The translations under genes and the position numbers were made by a program. Below the pieces are notes generated by a model, which did no database searches, was not told where the DNA came from, and saw nothing but the letters and a program-made list of their open reading frames with translations. Of a stretch of 64,000 nt of DNA, positions 63,023 to 64,000 are shown piece by piece. The DNA is from Sipunculus nudus (taxonomy: Eukaryota > Annelida > Sipuncula > Golfingiida > Sipunculidae): assembly GCA_026874595.1 (NCBI GenBank), contig CM049306.1, positions 93,425,642-93,489,641 of the forward strand, written 5' to 3'. Position 1 is the first letter of the stretch. The number at the start of each line of letters is the position of its first letter.

Positions 63023-64000
63023 TTAGCTCAGCTGACTATAAGTCATCTGAGCTATAGTCGTGGTCCATTGTCCGTCGTCCGTCCGTCCGTCCGTCCGTAG
63101 ATGTGGCACGTTTTGAAACCGTAAGACCTAGGAATCCAAAATTCAGCATAATGTTAGATGTCCCCAAGATCTCCTACCAAGCCGAAAACTGGGTCTTTGC
63201 GACTTCGTTCCTTTGAGAAATTAAGGAAAAACCTCATTTTTTTATTAAAAACCTATTTTCACACTTCAGGACTGCCTAATATCAAAACCACTCATCTGTT
63301 TTCCCTCATATTTACCATAAATATTCTTCTATATAGTTCCTATGTACATGCCAGAAATTATGTCTGTATTATATAATTTAAAAAAGTTATGGGCCCAAAC
63401 ATAATGCATTTTGTAAAAAATCAGGAAAGATATTTGATCACTTAACACAAAACTTGTTAAAGCTATGGACTTTTTTTCCAGTAATATAACTTTAATTTAT
63501 CAAAATTAAATTGTATACCCAAAATTAGATCAAAATCTTTTAAATTTTTTAAAATATTAACAAAAATAAAAAATTGGTACCTTAAATTTTGCCCAACTTT
63601 GACCATGGCACGTTTTTTTACTGTAAGTACTGTGGATTTAATTTTCTCAGCATGTTTTTGTTAGCATTTTGTCTGTTAACACCAAAAATTTGAAACCAGT
63701 TGATCAAAAACAGTAGATTTTATTCAAGTTTTCAAGCACCATGTAACAAATTGTTTACATCAAGCTAGTGTTATGCAGTTTGCAAGAGCTCAGCTCCCCA
63801 GCTTCAGCTCTCAGTTCCTAAACTTTGGCATACAATTAGATGTCTCCAAAATTCCCTACCATGCCAAGAATTTGGTCACTAGGACTTAATACCTTTGAGA
63901 TATTAATGAAAAACTTCATTTTTCCATTAAAAACCCATTGTAACACTTCAAGACTGCCTAATATCAAAACCACTGATGTGACTTTAATCATATATAATAT
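63023..64000. repeat. Tandem ~690-bp units of the fold-back family centre with a GTCCGTCC tract
   Basis: After a head 'agctcagctgactataagtc' and a GTCCGTCC-repeat at 63068-63098, a unit starting near 'ttagatgtccccaagatctc' (63151) recurs about 690 bp later (63846) and continues beyond the window. The same unit is in direct orientation at 56710-57000 of copy 1. Confidence 0.75.

Larger units (their letters stand above)
55768..64000 (-). other. Repeat-filled intron of the PC-esterase gene (to window end)
   Basis: No upstream exon of the minus-strand gene could be found. The 8.2 kb are almost entirely copies of one fold-back element plus a nested tandem-repeat element. The gene is therefore partial here. 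Confidence 0.7.

Overview
The window is AT-rich animal genomic DNA, most likely from a bivalve mollusc. That placement is an inference from the intron-dense gene structure, the AT microsatellites, the tRNA-derived SINEs and several families of short inverted-repeat elements with internal tandem repeats, which are typical of bivalves. There is no bacterial-style gene organisation, and almost all isolated open frames are chance or repeat-derived.

The window is dominated by one gene on the + strand, dynactin subunit 1 (DCTN1, p150Glued). I assembled it from ATG 2168 to TAA 51381 as 35 coding exons, all with GT-AG junctions and continuous phase, giving 4149 nt (1382 aa). An optional in-phase 24-nt microexon would make it 1390 aa. 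The protein has an N-terminal CAP-Gly domain, a basic Ser/Pro-rich linker, coiled coil 1, the inter-coil dynactin domain, coiled coil 2 and a C-terminal tail. It is the shoulder/arm subunit that links dynein to microtubules and to the Arp1 filament. An acceptor just upstream of the ATG implies at least one 5' UTR exon that I could not locate in 1-2160.

A second gene lies convergently on the - strand. Only its last coding exon (55767 down to 54795) is visible. It encodes the C-terminal part of a PC-esterase domain protein (PCED1/FAM113 type, SGNH fold) with an intact D-G-V-H-W-D motif. Its upstream exons lie beyond 64000, because 55768-64000 is an intron full of repeats.

The most unusual feature is in the DCTN1 introns. 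Intron 13 ends in a 3.1-kb array of 33 copies of a 94-bp unit, with no net indel. Each unit carries a 3' splice acceptor plus the first 23 nt of exon 14; only the last copy leads into the real exon. Intron 27 begins with the mirror arrangement: a roughly 63-bp array in which the exon 27 donor (CAAAA|GTATGT) is repeated at least 12 times. A weaker donor-proximal array follows exon 13. The gene therefore contains tandem arrays grown from both kinds of splice site.

Other repeats include a complete 849-bp hAT-like element with an 8-bp target duplication, several elements with short perfect terminal inverted repeats and internal 180-325-bp tandem units, a nested insertion whose empty site survives about 1.3 kb away, and a 3.3-kb fold-back element (55823-59134) with a second inverted copy starting at 60976.
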